DNA from: Ardenticatenaceae bacterium
GTDB taxonomy: Bacteria; Chloroflexota; Anaerolineae; Promineifilales; Promineifilaceae
NCBI GenBank assembly: GCA_020634435.1
Contig: JACKBS010000006.1
Location: 372,001 to 436,000 of the forward strand
Direction: 5' to 3'
DNA: 64,000 nucleotides
In this document: one piece after another, positions 35,456 through 44,600 of the stretch
Numbering within the stretch: the first letter of the stretch is position 1
Layout: each line of letters starts with the position of its first letter
The notes under the pieces: generated by a model
What the model saw: the letters and a program-made list of their open reading frames with translations, nothing else
What the model was told of the DNA's origin: nothing
Database searches by the model: none
Position numbers and translations under genes: made by a program

Positions 35456-36445
35456 CTACAGCGTCATTTCAATGCCGGGGTCGGGTTTGGCCTGGGCTAG
35501 CTTGAGCTTGACAAAGGTCCAGGGAGCGTAGTACGTTACCCACAGCGTCAGCAGGGAATAGCGCAGCAGGCGCAGCGGCAGCGCCAGCCACAGCGGATCG
35601 TCGGGGAAAACCTGGCCCAGCCCGGCCCAGATGGCCCCGGCCACGACAATGCCCAGCAGGTAGCGCGCCGCTCGCTGCCAGAGGGGACCAGCCACCAGAA
35701 AGCGAATGCGGGTGCGTTCCAGCACCAGGCCAATGCCCGCGCCGAGGACTGTCGCAACGGCCGTTACCATCCCTTCCAAACTTTCTAACTCGGCCACCGG
35801 AATGTAGCTGGCCCAAGATACATTGGTGTTTGGTTCGCCAATAATGAGCCGGATGATGAGGTAAACGGCCGTTAACCCTACCGGAACCGCCACCGCCGCC
35901 AACAGCCGCTGGCCCAAAATGCGCTTCTCGAACTTGGCCATGTAGCGCCGCTGCCAGATGAGGTAGCCAATCAGCACCAGCAGCCCTAGCAAAAAGCCCG
36001 CCACGACATCTTGCACAAAGTGGGAACCCAGGTAGATGCGGCTCAGGGGCATTAAGATGACCATCAAAATAGCTAAAAACCAGACCCAGCGGCGGCGCAC
36101 CCAATTGGCAATAAACAGGTAAATGGTGGTGGTGAACTGCGTATGGCCGCTGGGAATCCCGTAGCCGTGGTCAGTGAAACGCTCCAGGGTGGGATCAATC
36201 CAAAACGGCCGTGGCTCCCGAAAAGCGTGTTTGAACATGTTGTTAAACACATTGCCCAGCAAAAAAATGTAGGCCACGGCCCGGCCTGCTTCTTTATTGA
36301 TGCTCCAGTAAATCATTGGCAGTACCGCCAGGTAAAATTCCTCAAGCCCCAGCGTACTGATAAACTTGAAGAATGGTTCCAGCTGCGGCAAATTGGTTTG
36401 CAGCCAGTGCGTGGCGTTAAGACCAAACTGATAAAGAGCGTCCAT
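35456..36445 (-). CDS. PAP2-family phosphatase, membrane-bound
   Basis: 329 residues, multi-pass. The three PAP2 signature blocks are present: KHAFREPRP (about 70-78), YGIPSGHTQF (about 95), and SRIYLGSHFVQDVVAG (about 135-150), giving the catalytic His pair. It dephosphorylates lipid phosphates such as undecaprenyl pyrophosphate or phosphatidic acid. The C-terminal half adds further helices of unknown role. Convergent with the WD40 gene (1 bp gap). Confidence 0.92.
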   Translation of the reverse strand: MDALYQFGLNATHWLQTNLPQLEPFFKFISTLGLEEFYLAVLPMIYWSINKEAGRAVAYIFLLGNVFNNMFKHAFREPRPFWIDPTLERFTDHGYGIPSGHTQFTTTIYLFIANWVRRRWVWFLAILMVILMPLSRIYLGSHFVQDVVAGFLLGLLVLIGYLIWQRRYMAKFEKRILGQRLLAAVAVPVGLTAVYLIIRLIIGEPNTNVSWASYIPVAELESLEGMVTAVATVLGAGIGLVLERTRIRFLVAGPLWQRAARYLLGIVVAGAIWAGLGQVFPDDPLWLALPLRLLRYSLLTLWVTYYAPWTFVKLKLAQAKPDPGIEMTL

Positions 36446-36841
36446 TATTGACTCCAGATGGGCAAGGATGCGCTACAAGCCTGCTGACTGCTAACGGAAA
36501 CGGCCGTTGCTAGCCAAGAGCGCAACCAAAATCGTCTCAAGATAGATGAGAGATTAAGAAACCTCGACATTCCTAGACGAGTGAATCATTCATTTGCTAC
36601 TATCGTAGATTAGAAATAAAAGCACCATTTGCCCTGTGGGGTTACAAACCAAGGTATGGACAATGATTTTATTCCCATCTTCCCGCGTCCATTGTAACCT
36701 TGCCTAAACCAAACAGACAAACCGTTTTTGTGCAAAACAGGTGCCGCCTTTACAATTTGTAACAAACTAAAGATATAAAAAGCCATTTTTCGCACCGGTT
36801 CATGACGAACCGGCGGCGTTATCACTTTTTTGGAGGACTCT
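36446..36841. other. Intergenic region upstream of the two-component operon
   Basis: About 400 bp without a gene. Contains one ACGGCCGT (about 36497) and a small hairpin CCGGTTC-atgac-GAACCGG (36795-36813) shortly before the GGAGG of the response regulator, in its likely 5' leader. Promoters for PAP2 (leftward) and the regulator (rightward) must lie here. Confidence 0.5.
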
Positions 36842-37519
36842 ATGACCGTTCGTATTCTCGTAATTGAAGACGAAGAACGTATTCGACAATTTTTGCAGCG
36901 TGGGTTGAGCTTTGAAGGCTACCGCGTAGATACGGCCGCTGATGGCCAAACCGGGCTCGATCTGGCCCGTGAAAATCCGCCGGACCTGGTGCTGCTAGAC
37001 CTGATGCTCCCTGGCATGGACGGCATCGAAGTATGCCGCCGCCTGCGTGCCGTGAGCGATTTACCCATTTTGATGTTAACCGCCAAGGAAACCATTGAAG
37101 ATCGTGTGACCGGGCTAGACGCCGGAGCCGATGATTACCTGGTAAAACCCTTTGCGTTTGATGAACTGATGGCCCGCGTGCGCGCTTTGCTGCGCCGTTC
37201 GCAGCCGCAGCAGCCGCAGGTGTACCGCTTTGCTGATCTGGAATTGGATACCGGTACACGGCAGGGGCGTCGCGACGGCCGTATCTTTGACCTCACCGCC
37301 AAGGAATACGAACTGCTGGAGCTGTTCATGCGCCATCCCCGCCAGGTGCTCACCCGCGATCTCATTTTTGACCGCGTTTGGAACTACGACTTTGGCGGCG
37401 AAAGCAACATCATTGAAGTGTACGTGCGCTACCTGCGTCAAAAAACCGAGGAAGGTGGGCTTTCCCGCCTGATTCATACCGTGCGTGGCATTGGCTACGT
37501 GCTGCGCGAAGAGTCATAA
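36842..37519 (+). CDS. OmpR/PhoB-family response regulator
   Basis: 225 residues. Receiver domain (1-115): acidic pocket IEDEERI, phospho-acceptor Asp in LVLLDLMLPGMDG (about 51), TAKE and Lys in YLVKPFAFDEL (about 102). Winged-helix output (about 130-222): FDLTAKEYELLELFMRHPRQVLTR and RQKTEE...VRGIGYVLRE. It pairs with the histidine kinase 3 bp downstream. GGAGG at 36831-36835 selects ATG 36842. Confidence 0.95.
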   Translation: MTVRILVIEDEERIRQFLQRGLSFEGYRVDTAADGQTGLDLARENPPDLVLLDLMLPGMDGIEVCRRLRAVSDLPILMLTAKETIEDRVTGLDAGADDYLVKPFAFDELMARVRALLRRSQPQQPQVYRFADLELDTGTRQGRRDGRIFDLTAKEYELLELFMRHPRQVLTRDLIFDRVWNYDFGGESNIIEVYVRYLRQKTEEGGLSRLIHTVRGIGYVLREES

Positions 37520-37522
37520 AAC

Positions 37523-39007
37523 TTGTCCATACAGAACCGCCTTCTCCTTGTCTACACTTCCATCTTCATGGTGGCATTCGTTTTGTTTGCCGCTATCGTG
37601 TATTTGCTGCCACGCAATCGCATCAATCAGGAAGTAGATACGGACCTGCGGGCGTTGGCCGCCGAGCTACAAGCGGCCAACCTGAAGCCCGTGGGTGGAC
37701 GGACCATCCGTATTGGCATTGATAAAGACCTGGATAATTTAGAAACGGCCGCTTCCTTCTTCATGGTGCTGGATTTAGATGGAGAAATTACCCTCCAATC
37801 GCAAAACCTTGTTTCCCTGGAGCCTGTGCTGCTGGATGGTTCGGCTTTGCAAGACCGGGAAACGCTCAACTACGTTGTGCGTGACGGCAGCACCATTCGC
37901 GTTCTCACAACACCTATTCATGACGATGAGAATGATGGGGAACTGATCGGTTATCTTCAGGTTGGCCGTCTCGTGGACAACATCGAGAGTTTTAACCGCT
38001 TTTTGGTGATTGCCTTGTTTGTAGGTTTTGCTGGGGCCTCAGCGTCGCTCTTTTTGGCTGTGCTGCTCACTCCCAGCTCGTTTAAGCCGCTGGAAGACAT
38101 GGCGGCTGTTGCCCGCCAAATTACCAATGCCGATGACTTGAGTCGGCGTGTGCCCAACACCGAGCGCACCGATGAGATTGGCGTGCTGGCTCGCTCCTTT
38201 AACCAACTGCTGGAGCGGCTGGAGCGGCTGTTCCAAACCCAGCAGCGGCTGCTGGCCGATGTGTCGCATGAATTGCGCACGCCGCTCACGGCCATTCGCG
38301 GCAATGTAGACCTCATGCGGCGCATGGGCGATGCTGATCCCGAATCGCTAGAAATCATTCAGGAAGAAATTGAGCGCATGACTCGCCTGGTGGGTGACTT
38401 GCTCCTGTTGGCTCGCGCTGATGCCGGTGGTTTGCCCCTGGAAAAACAAAAGGTGGAGCTGGATAACCTGCTGTTTGAGGTATACCGCCAGGTACGCCTG
38501 CTGGAAAAAACAGTTGATGTGAAAGTCAGCGAAGTGGATCAGGTGTGCATCATGGGTGATGTGGATCGGTTGAAGCAGCTTCTGCTGAATCTGATCAGCA
38601 ATGCCATGAAATACACGCCCGATGGCGGTATGGTAGATGTGAGCCTGTCCAAGAAAAATGGCTGGGCTTACCTGAGCATCGCTGATACGGGCATGGGTAT
38701 TCCGCCGGAGGATTTACCCTACATTTTTGATCGCTTTTACCGGGTAGATAAGGCGCGTGCCCGTGGCCACTCTGGGCAAGGTCAAGGTGGTGCCGGGTTG
38801 GGTTTGGCTATTGCCAAGTGGATTGCCCAGGCGCACGGCGGCAATATCGACGTGGTAAGCAAGGTGGGGGAAGGTACCACGTTTACCATCATCTTGCCGG
38901 TTGTTGAAGAACCCAAGCCGCTGCCCGTTGAAGGCACCCAGGAAGACCTTTCCAAAACGCGGCCGGGCTTGCGGGTACTTGGCTCGACTTTCCGCCGCTC
39001 CTCATAA
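37523..39007 (+). CDS. HAMP-containing sensor histidine kinase
   Basis: 494 residues. N-terminal helix (about 7-27), extracytoplasmic sensor (about 30-150), second helix (about 155-180), HAMP (about 185-240: PLEDMAAVARQITNADDLSRRV), HisKA with ADVSHELRTPLTAIRGN, and HATPase_c (LLNLISNAMKYTPDGG, DTGMGIPPEDLPYIFDRFYR, GGAGLGLAIAKWI). It phosphorylates the preceding regulator. Translation starts at TTG 37523, 3 nt after the regulator stop, implying coupling. Confidence 0.93.
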   Translation: MSIQNRLLLVYTSIFMVAFVLFAAIVYLLPRNRINQEVDTDLRALAAELQAANLKPVGGRTIRIGIDKDLDNLETAASFFMVLDLDGEITLQSQNLVSLEPVLLDGSALQDRETLNYVVRDGSTIRVLTTPIHDDENDGELIGYLQVGRLVDNIESFNRFLVIALFVGFAGASASLFLAVLLTPSSFKPLEDMAAVARQITNADDLSRRVPNTERTDEIGVLARSFNQLLERLERLFQTQQRLLADVSHELRTPLTAIRGNVDLMRRMGDADPESLEIIQEEIERMTRLVGDLLLLARADAGGLPLEKQKVELDNLLFEVYRQVRLLEKTVDVKVSEVDQVCIMGDVDRLKQLLLNLISNAMKYTPDGGMVDVSLSKKNGWAYLSIADTGMGIPPEDLPYIFDRFYRVDKARARGHSGQGQGGAGLGLAIAKWIAQAHGGNIDVVSKVGEGTTFTIILPVVEEPKPLPVEGTQEDLSKTRPGLRVLGSTFRRSS

Positions 39008-39037
39008 AAAAACGGCCGTCTTGTGCAAGACGGCCGT
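39006..39037 (-). terminator. Intrinsic terminator for the PspC gene
   Basis: ACGGCCGTCTTG-tg-CAAGACGGCCGT (39012-39037) is followed, on the minus strand, by T7. It ends the convergent minus-strand PspC gene and again consists of paired octamers. Confidence 0.85.
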
Positions 39038-39074
39038 CTACCAATACTACATCTCAATTAGCTGACGTTTTGCC

Positions 39075-39500
39075 CTACGCCTCCCGGCGTGCCAGCATAT
39101 AAACCCCAGCCCCAATGATCACAATTGGCCAGAAAATGGCCCCGTTGAGCCAGTGAAACCAGCCTAACTGTGTGAGCAAAAAGTACACGCCAAACAGAAT
39201 GAGCAAGGTGCCGATGGTGCCTGGGCGGCTGAGCCGGTTCATTTTTTCAGAAAACGTCTGGCTTAAATCCTCAAAATTGTCTTGCAGAACGGTGCTGCCT
39301 GGTTGCCCGGCCGTCTCTACCCGGGGCATGATCACCCACAAAACCAGGTAAATGGGGATGCCAATGCCGCTGGCAAAGATCAAGAGGACAAACAGGAGCC
39401 GTACCCAGACTGGGTCCAGGTTCAGGTATTCTGCCAAACCGCCGCATACACCGGCTATCATTTTGTCTGTTTCGCTGCGAGTTAATCTGCTTTCAGACAT
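39075..39500 (-). CDS. PspC-domain membrane protein
   Basis: 141 residues. An N-terminal PspC domain (about 5-62: TRSETDKMIAGVCGGLAEYLNLDPVWVRLLFVLLIFASGIGIPIYLVLWVIMP) then a linker and two more helices (about 95-135). PspC proteins take part in membrane-stress responses. It is convergent with the two-component operon, which may sense related stress (inference). Confidence 0.9.
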   Translation of the reverse strand: MSESRLTRSETDKMIAGVCGGLAEYLNLDPVWVRLLFVLLIFASGIGIPIYLVLWVIMPRVETAGQPGSTVLQDNFEDLSQTFSEKMNRLSRPGTIGTLLILFGVYFLLTQLGWFHWLNGAIFWPIVIIGAGVYMLARREA

Positions 39501-39785
39501 GGTTGCCTCCGTACAGACGCTGCTTAGTTTTGCGAGTGCAGCGCTGTGATTGTTGAACTAACCGCCTATACGTCATGCTTTGGTGAAAGTTTCGCACTGA
39601 TTTTTACCCACACTGGCAGATGAGAGCTGGCTAAACGACAGGTAAATGCCAGACTAACGTCACTCCTTTGGCCCTGCCCAAATCTGACGCTGCCATTGCT
39701 TTTTGCTATACTGTGCCGTTGGTAAAATGGTTCATGCTTTTCCCAAAATATTTAGGAAAGGCGTGATGAATGGCAATTTTGGCGC

Positions 39786-40322
39786 GTGTTGTCCATATTG
39801 CCAAGAAATAGAGTTGGTTTGGTTAAAGAGGTAAACGCAGGACAAAACGTATGGAAAGCCCAGGCCGCCAAGCTGGCCCAGAGCCAGTTGGGGCATTGGG
39901 TGATGCGTTTGGGAACCTGGCTCATCGTGCCTCGGCATCGTATTGGGGTTGGCCTGGTGGCCCTGAACGATGACAATGAGGTATTCATGCTGTGTCATGT
40001 GTTCCACCCATATTACAAATGGGGTCTGCCCGGCGGCTGGCTGAAGAAGAATGAAGCCCCAGCCGTTGGCGTGCTGCGGGAATTACGGGAAGAGACGGGG
40101 TTAACGGCCGTACTTGGCCCATCCGTCTCTGTGCATCATGATCCAGACACAGCCTATGTGGGTGTTACCTATGTGGGTCAGCTAAATCCTGGTCGTTTGC
40201 AGCTGAGTCATGAAATATTAGAAGCCAAATGGTTTCCTTACCATGACTTACCTGAACCAATTACCGACCATACCCGGCAGGCAATTAAGCTAGCCGTGGC
40301 ACACCAGATGAATTTGGGATAG
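39786..40322 (+). CDS. Nudix hydrolase
   Basis: Up to 178 residues. The Nudix box reads GGWLKKNEAPAVGVLRELREETGL (about 79-102), matching GX5EX7REUXEEXGU, so it hydrolyses a nucleoside-diphosphate-linked compound with Mg2+; substrate unknown. The preceding part (IVPRHRIGVGLVALNDDNEVFMLCH) is the normal first strand. GTG 39786 is a tentative start; there is no clear ribosome-binding site and the true start may be up to about 40 codons downstream. Confidence 0.85.
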   Translation: MLSILPRNRVGLVKEVNAGQNVWKAQAAKLAQSQLGHWVMRLGTWLIVPRHRIGVGLVALNDDNEVFMLCHVFHPYYKWGLPGGWLKKNEAPAVGVLRELREETGLTAVLGPSVSVHHDPDTAYVGVTYVGQLNPGRLQLSHEILEAKWFPYHDLPEPITDHTRQAIKLAVAHQMNLG

Positions 40323-40340
40323 AGGAGAACAACCCATCAC

Positions 40341-41831
40341 ATGAATCGTCGTTCATCACCGGGCGCAGGGCAGTGGTTTACTGTTACCATTCTGGTGGCC
40401 GCCACCATTTTTCTCCTGATTAAGCTGTTTCAATATGCCAGCCTGCGGGGTAACTATCCCACTGGTTTGACGGTGGCTGGTGTTAACGTCGGTGGGTTGT
40501 CCCGCGAAGAAGCCACCGATGTGCTGACCAATCGCTACATTGAAGCGCCGGTGCTCATCTACCATGGCCAGGACCGCTTTGAGATTAGTCCCTCTGATGC
40601 CGAGTTTGAACTGGACCTGGAAGCAATGCTCAGCCGGGCCGATATTGAACGTACCCAACAAGATTTTTGGGCCGGGTTCTGGGGCTTTTTGTGGGGCACG
40701 CCTGTGGAAGTTTCCCCCGTGGAGCTTTCGGCGACGCACAACCGGGAGGCCTTGCGGCGCGTTTTGGGTGATATTGCCGCCCTCATGGACCAGCCGACGC
40801 AGCCTGCTCAGCCTGTGCCCGATACCTTTAGCTTTCAGTACGGTGAAACGGGCACGGTTACCAACGTGGATGCCAGCTTTGCCGATGTGGAGGGGGCACT
40901 TTACCGGGCTTCTAACCGTGAAGCCCGCCTTGTTGTTGAACCCAGCTCCCCGGATCGGCCGCAAATTAATTTGCTGACCCGCCTTTTGGTAAACAGCCTG
41001 CAAGATTATGAGCAGATCACCGGCGGCGCAGGCAGCATGTTTGTGATGGACCTGAATGCCGGGGTGGATGAGATTGCCATCAATGCCGATTTGCCTATGT
41101 CTGGCATGGATTTGTTGAAGTTGCCTATTGTGTTGGAAACATACCGGTTGCTGGATCAGGAGCCAACGCTGACGCAGGCGGGCTGGATTTCCAGCACCCT
41201 CTCGGCGGATTTGAGCAATGAGGGTGCTAACCAACTGCTCCGGTTTATTGCTGGACAGGACGACCCGAAGCTAGGTGCAGAGTTGGTGACCCAAACGATG
41301 CAGCGCTTGGGGTTGGTAAATACCTTCATTACGCTGCCTTATGATACGGAACCACCCGCAGGTACGACACGGCCGTCTACCCCTGCCAATTCCGTTGAAG
41401 ATTTGCGCACGCTGCCGAACCCGTACATGCAAACCACGGCTGAAGACATGGGCACGCTGCTTTCCATGTTGTACTACTGCGCCGAAGGCAAAGGTGGCAC
41501 CTTGATGGCCGTTTTTGAAGGGGATGTGACGCAAACGGAGTGCCAGACCATTCTGGCCTTTATGCTGCAAGATAAGATTGGTAGCTTGATTGAAGAAGGT
41601 GTGCCAACGGAAACGGCCGTTGCCCACCGGCATGGTTGGATTAGCGATACGCACGGGGATGCTGGCATCGTTTTTTCGCCCGGCGCTGACTACGTCATTG
41701 TGCAATTTTTGTATAAACCCGATTGGCTGGAGTGGGAGATAAGCTCGCCGCTGCTGGCCAATTTATCCCGCGCAACTTATAACTACTTCAACTTCGACAA
41801 TCCGTATCTGACGGATGCACGGACAAACTAA
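40341..41831 (+). CDS. Membrane-anchored beta-lactamase-fold protein, nucleophile missing
   Basis: 496 residues. One N-terminal helix (about 12-32), a YoaR/VanW-associated PG-binding-like segment (PTGLTVAGVNVGGLSREEATDVL), then a class A beta-lactamase-like domain (PF13354 type, about 230-490). Where the paralog 4 bp downstream has the SxxK motif, this protein has D257-LLK; the SDN-like motif is LSN and the KTG-like motif HRHG. It is therefore probably not a serine hydrolase but a binding partner or pseudo-enzyme. Tandem with the next gene. Confidence 0.82.
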   Translation: MNRRSSPGAGQWFTVTILVAATIFLLIKLFQYASLRGNYPTGLTVAGVNVGGLSREEATDVLTNRYIEAPVLIYHGQDRFEISPSDAEFELDLEAMLSRADIERTQQDFWAGFWGFLWGTPVEVSPVELSATHNREALRRVLGDIAALMDQPTQPAQPVPDTFSFQYGETGTVTNVDASFADVEGALYRASNREARLVVEPSSPDRPQINLLTRLLVNSLQDYEQITGGAGSMFVMDLNAGVDEIAINADLPMSGMDLLKLPIVLETYRLLDQEPTLTQAGWISSTLSADLSNEGANQLLRFIAGQDDPKLGAELVTQTMQRLGLVNTFITLPYDTEPPAGTTRPSTPANSVEDLRTLPNPYMQTTAEDMGTLLSMLYYCAEGKGGTLMAVFEGDVTQTECQTILAFMLQDKIGSLIEEGVPTETAVAHRHGWISDTHGDAGIVFSPGADYVIVQFLYKPDWLEWEISSPLLANLSRATYNYFNFDNPYLTDARTN

Positions 41832-41834
41832 TCC

Positions 41835-43454
41835 ATGCTCAAAGCAATCCAAAGAATACTCATGCTGCTGCTTGTGGTGCTGGGGCTGCTGTTTTTAGGG
41901 TACCAGGCCTTTTTGTATAGCCTGGTGCGGGAAAAGCTGCCCACCGGCACAACCATCGCCCAGGTAGATGTGGGCGGCATGTCGCGTGAACAGGCGGGCG
42001 CGGCTCTGACCGAACACTACCTGGCGCCCGTTACGCTGCACCACCTGGAGGAGCAGGTTGAGCTAAACCCGCAGGACGTGGGGTTTAACATGGATGTCGA
42101 AGCGATGTTGGACCAGGCGGAAGCCGCTCGTGGCGATGTGCCGTTTTGGGAAGGCTTTGTGGAGTACTTGCTCAAGCGGTCGTTTGATTCCACCAGCATC
42201 CAGCTCATGGCCGGGTATGATCAAAATGCGCTGCGGGCGCAGTTAGAAAATGTCGCCAGCTTCCTCGACAAACCAGCCACCGCACCGCAGCTGCGCTTGG
42301 GGGCAGGGGCCTCATACGAACCGGGCCAGACAGGTTACGTGACCGATGTGGAAGCCAGTCTTCCTGCCGCCGAGATGGCCCTTTACCAGCCAGAATTGGC
42401 TGACCGCCAGGTTGATCTGGTGATCCAAATGCAGGAAGCGGCCGAATTAAATATGGATGTGCTGGAGACACAAATTGCCCAGGTGATGGCGAATGATGGG
42501 CAGGGGCTTCTGGACAGCGTGTTTGTGATGGATTTGCAGACGGGCGAGGAGCTGGGCATCAATTCGACGGATGCCATTTCTGGGCTGAGCATTTTGAAGA
42601 TCGCCATTTTTATAGAGACGTATCGGGTGCTGGATGGCAAGCCGAATGAATATGTGCAGGGGCTGTTGTATGATACGGCCGTAAAATCCAGTAACTTTGC
42701 CGCTAACCTGCTGCTGCATGAAATTGCCGGTGAAGCCAACACCTACCTTGGGGCGCAGCTGCTCACTGAATCCATGCATCGTCTGGGATTGGTCAATACC
42801 TTCCTGGCCATTCCGTATGATGCCAATGCGGTAGCAACTCGACCCAGCACCTACACCACACCGGCCAATTCGGTCGTTGATCTCATTTTTGAACCAGACA
42901 CTGCCCGCCAAACAACCGCCGAAGATATTGGCACGCTGCTTTCCATGTTGTACTACTGCTCCAAAGGCGGTGGGGCGCTGCTGGCCGTTTACCCCGGTGA
43001 GATTACGCCCCAGGATTGCCAGGACATTATTGACCTGATGGTGCTAAACGATGAAGGTAACCTGATTCGTTTTGGCGTGCCGGAAAGCGTGCGCGTTTCG
43101 CATAAGCATGGGTGGGACGAAGTGACGCACGGGGATGCGGGGATTGTGTTTTCGCCCGGTGCAGATTTTGTGATGGTGGAATATCTTCATTATCCGGGCG
43201 GCGATTTTTTGCTGCATGATTACAGCTTCCCCATTTTGCGCCAGTTTGCCCAGCTAACCTACAACTACTTCAATTTTGAGGATCCCTACACTGAAAATGT
43301 GGATGACCGGGCCGTTCGTGAAGCGGCAGCGCGTGAGGCGGAGGCTGCCGCCGCGGCCGAGGAAGCCGCTAGCGAGGATGGCACTGATGTTGTTGGCGAA
43401 GACGGTGCTGCCACTGAGGGAGAAACGGCCGTTACGCCAACCCCAGCCCCATAA
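41835..43454 (+). CDS. Membrane-anchored serine beta-lactamase-like hydrolase
   Basis: 539 residues, paralog of the preceding gene with the same layout: N-terminal helix (about 7-25), TGTTIAQVDVGGMSREQAGAAL segment, and a PF13354-type domain from about 235. Here S252-ILK fits SxxK, SSN (about 285) the second motif and HKHG (423-426) the KTG-like motif, so catalysis is plausible on peptidoglycan or a beta-lactam. After about 490 comes a long Ala/Glu-rich tail ending TAVTPTPAP, likely disordered. Stop-to-start gap of 3 nt implies one operon. Confidence 0.85.
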   Translation: MLKAIQRILMLLLVVLGLLFLGYQAFLYSLVREKLPTGTTIAQVDVGGMSREQAGAALTEHYLAPVTLHHLEEQVELNPQDVGFNMDVEAMLDQAEAARGDVPFWEGFVEYLLKRSFDSTSIQLMAGYDQNALRAQLENVASFLDKPATAPQLRLGAGASYEPGQTGYVTDVEASLPAAEMALYQPELADRQVDLVIQMQEAAELNMDVLETQIAQVMANDGQGLLDSVFVMDLQTGEELGINSTDAISGLSILKIAIFIETYRVLDGKPNEYVQGLLYDTAVKSSNFAANLLLHEIAGEANTYLGAQLLTESMHRLGLVNTFLAIPYDANAVATRPSTYTTPANSVVDLIFEPDTARQTTAEDIGTLLSMLYYCSKGGGALLAVYPGEITPQDCQDIIDLMVLNDEGNLIRFGVPESVRVSHKHGWDEVTHGDAGIVFSPGADFVMVEYLHYPGGDFLLHDYSFPILRQFAQLTYNYFNFEDPYTENVDDRAVREAAAREAEAAAAAEEAASEDGTDVVGEDGAATEGETAVTPTPAP

Positions 43455-43463
43455 ACACGAAAA

Positions 43464-43718
43464 TTAGGCTTGTTGCGGGGTGACGGTTACGGCCGTTTCG
43501 CGATAAGATTGTTGCAAGTGGTACAGGTTCACCAGCAAGATAAAGGTGTTCATCACCGCTACCGGGTACGCGCCAATCACCAGGCCGTAGGCGATGAACA
43601 GCACGGAGCCCACCAGGTTAATGACGCGCAGTTTGGTCAGTGAGCGCATCATCAATGAAATAGCCACAAACAGAGAAGCCAGATAACCCAACATTTCAAA
43701 ATTCAGTACCGCGTCCAT
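43464..43718 (-). CDS. YgjV-like small membrane protein
   Basis: 84 residues, three hydrophobic helices: MLGYLASLFVAISLMMRSL, LRVINLVGSVLFIAYGLVIG, AVMNTFILLVNLYHL. The pattern and length match the Imp-YgjV family of inner-membrane proteins of unknown function. Convergent with the preceding operon, 9 bp away. Confidence 0.75.
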   Translation of the reverse strand: MDAVLNFEMLGYLASLFVAISLMMRSLTKLRVINLVGSVLFIAYGLVIGAYPVAVMNTFILLVNLYHLQQSYRETAVTVTPQQA

Positions 43719-43927
43719 TACATGCTCCTTTCGGGAAATACTCGTTTCAAGAATTAGCGAATTAGCGCTACTTTACGAGGCGATCGTGACAGCAGCGTGA
43801 CTGTTCCTGGCCGATTGGGCAAAACGGGCTAATTGGCGGTATGATTTTGGGGAAAGCTTTGGCGAAACCAGGCGCCCGGATAAGTCGTTTCCGGCATACC
43901 AGCCACATTGCGGCAAAGGAAAAACGA

Positions 43928-44590
43928 ATGACGGCAAAACGCGGCAGTGAACGACAGGTGTTGTTGTGGATGATGTTACTCTCTTCGCTGGTGGGTATTT
44001 CGATCTGGTACGTGCGGCGGTTAACGGCCGTTTCCCCCAGCGAATGGTTTAAAGATACGGTGGTGATGTTCAGCTTCTTCACCAATCTTACTAACCTGGT
44101 TGTCATCTTCATGGCGGGGGCTCTGCTGGTCGGCAAGGGCTGGCTGTACAACTGGTTTAAGTCGCCCGTGGTGCAGTCGGCGTGGTGTCTGTACATTGCG
44201 TTTGTGGGGCTGGGTTTCTGGTTTATCTTGGGCGGGCCGCAAAATGTAAGCGCCTGGTACCTGTGGATACCAGAACTCACCGCCCACTCCCTGTCTCCGA
44301 TTTTGGGCGTACTGTTTTGGTACCGCTGTGTGGAGAAGGGGGAGGTAAACGGCCGTCATCCCTTCATCTGGCTCATTTACCCCCTGGCGTATCTGTTCTA
44401 CTGGCTCATTCGTGGGCCGCTGGTGGGTTACTACCCCTACTTTTTTGTGGATGTGAACCTGCTCGGCTACAGCGGTGTGGCCATCTGGTCCGGCGCGCTC
44501 ATCGTCGTGTTCCTCGTTCTGGGTACGGTCATGTGGCGCATTGATCGCTGGCAAGCCAACCGGCAGCTGCGTTTGGCTTCGGCAGATTGA
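43928..44590 (+). CDS. Pr6Pr/FAR-17a-like integral membrane protein
   Basis: 220 residues with about six membrane helices: VLLWMMLLSSLVGISIWYV, the conserved MFSFFTNLTNLVVIFMAGA block, WCLYIAFVGLGFWFIL, ELTAHSLSPILGVLFWYR with a His, FIWLIYPLAYLFYWLIRG and a final helix. This layout matches the Pr6Pr (FAR-17a/AIG1-like) family; activity in bacteria is unknown. ATG 43928 follows AAAGGAAAAA; the frame extends upstream without a site. Confidence 0.8.
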   Translation: MTAKRGSERQVLLWMMLLSSLVGISIWYVRRLTAVSPSEWFKDTVVMFSFFTNLTNLVVIFMAGALLVGKGWLYNWFKSPVVQSAWCLYIAFVGLGFWFILGGPQNVSAWYLWIPELTAHSLSPILGVLFWYRCVEKGEVNGRHPFIWLIYPLAYLFYWLIRGPLVGYYPYFFVDVNLLGYSGVAIWSGALIVVFLVLGTVMWRIDRWQANRQLRLASAD

Positions 44591-44600
44591 CGAGCCGCGT

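Noticed and set aside
40341..43454. Acquired beta-lactamase resistance
   Set aside because: Both proteins are membrane-anchored with peptidoglycan-binding-like segments; one lacks the nucleophile. A cell-wall role is more likely.
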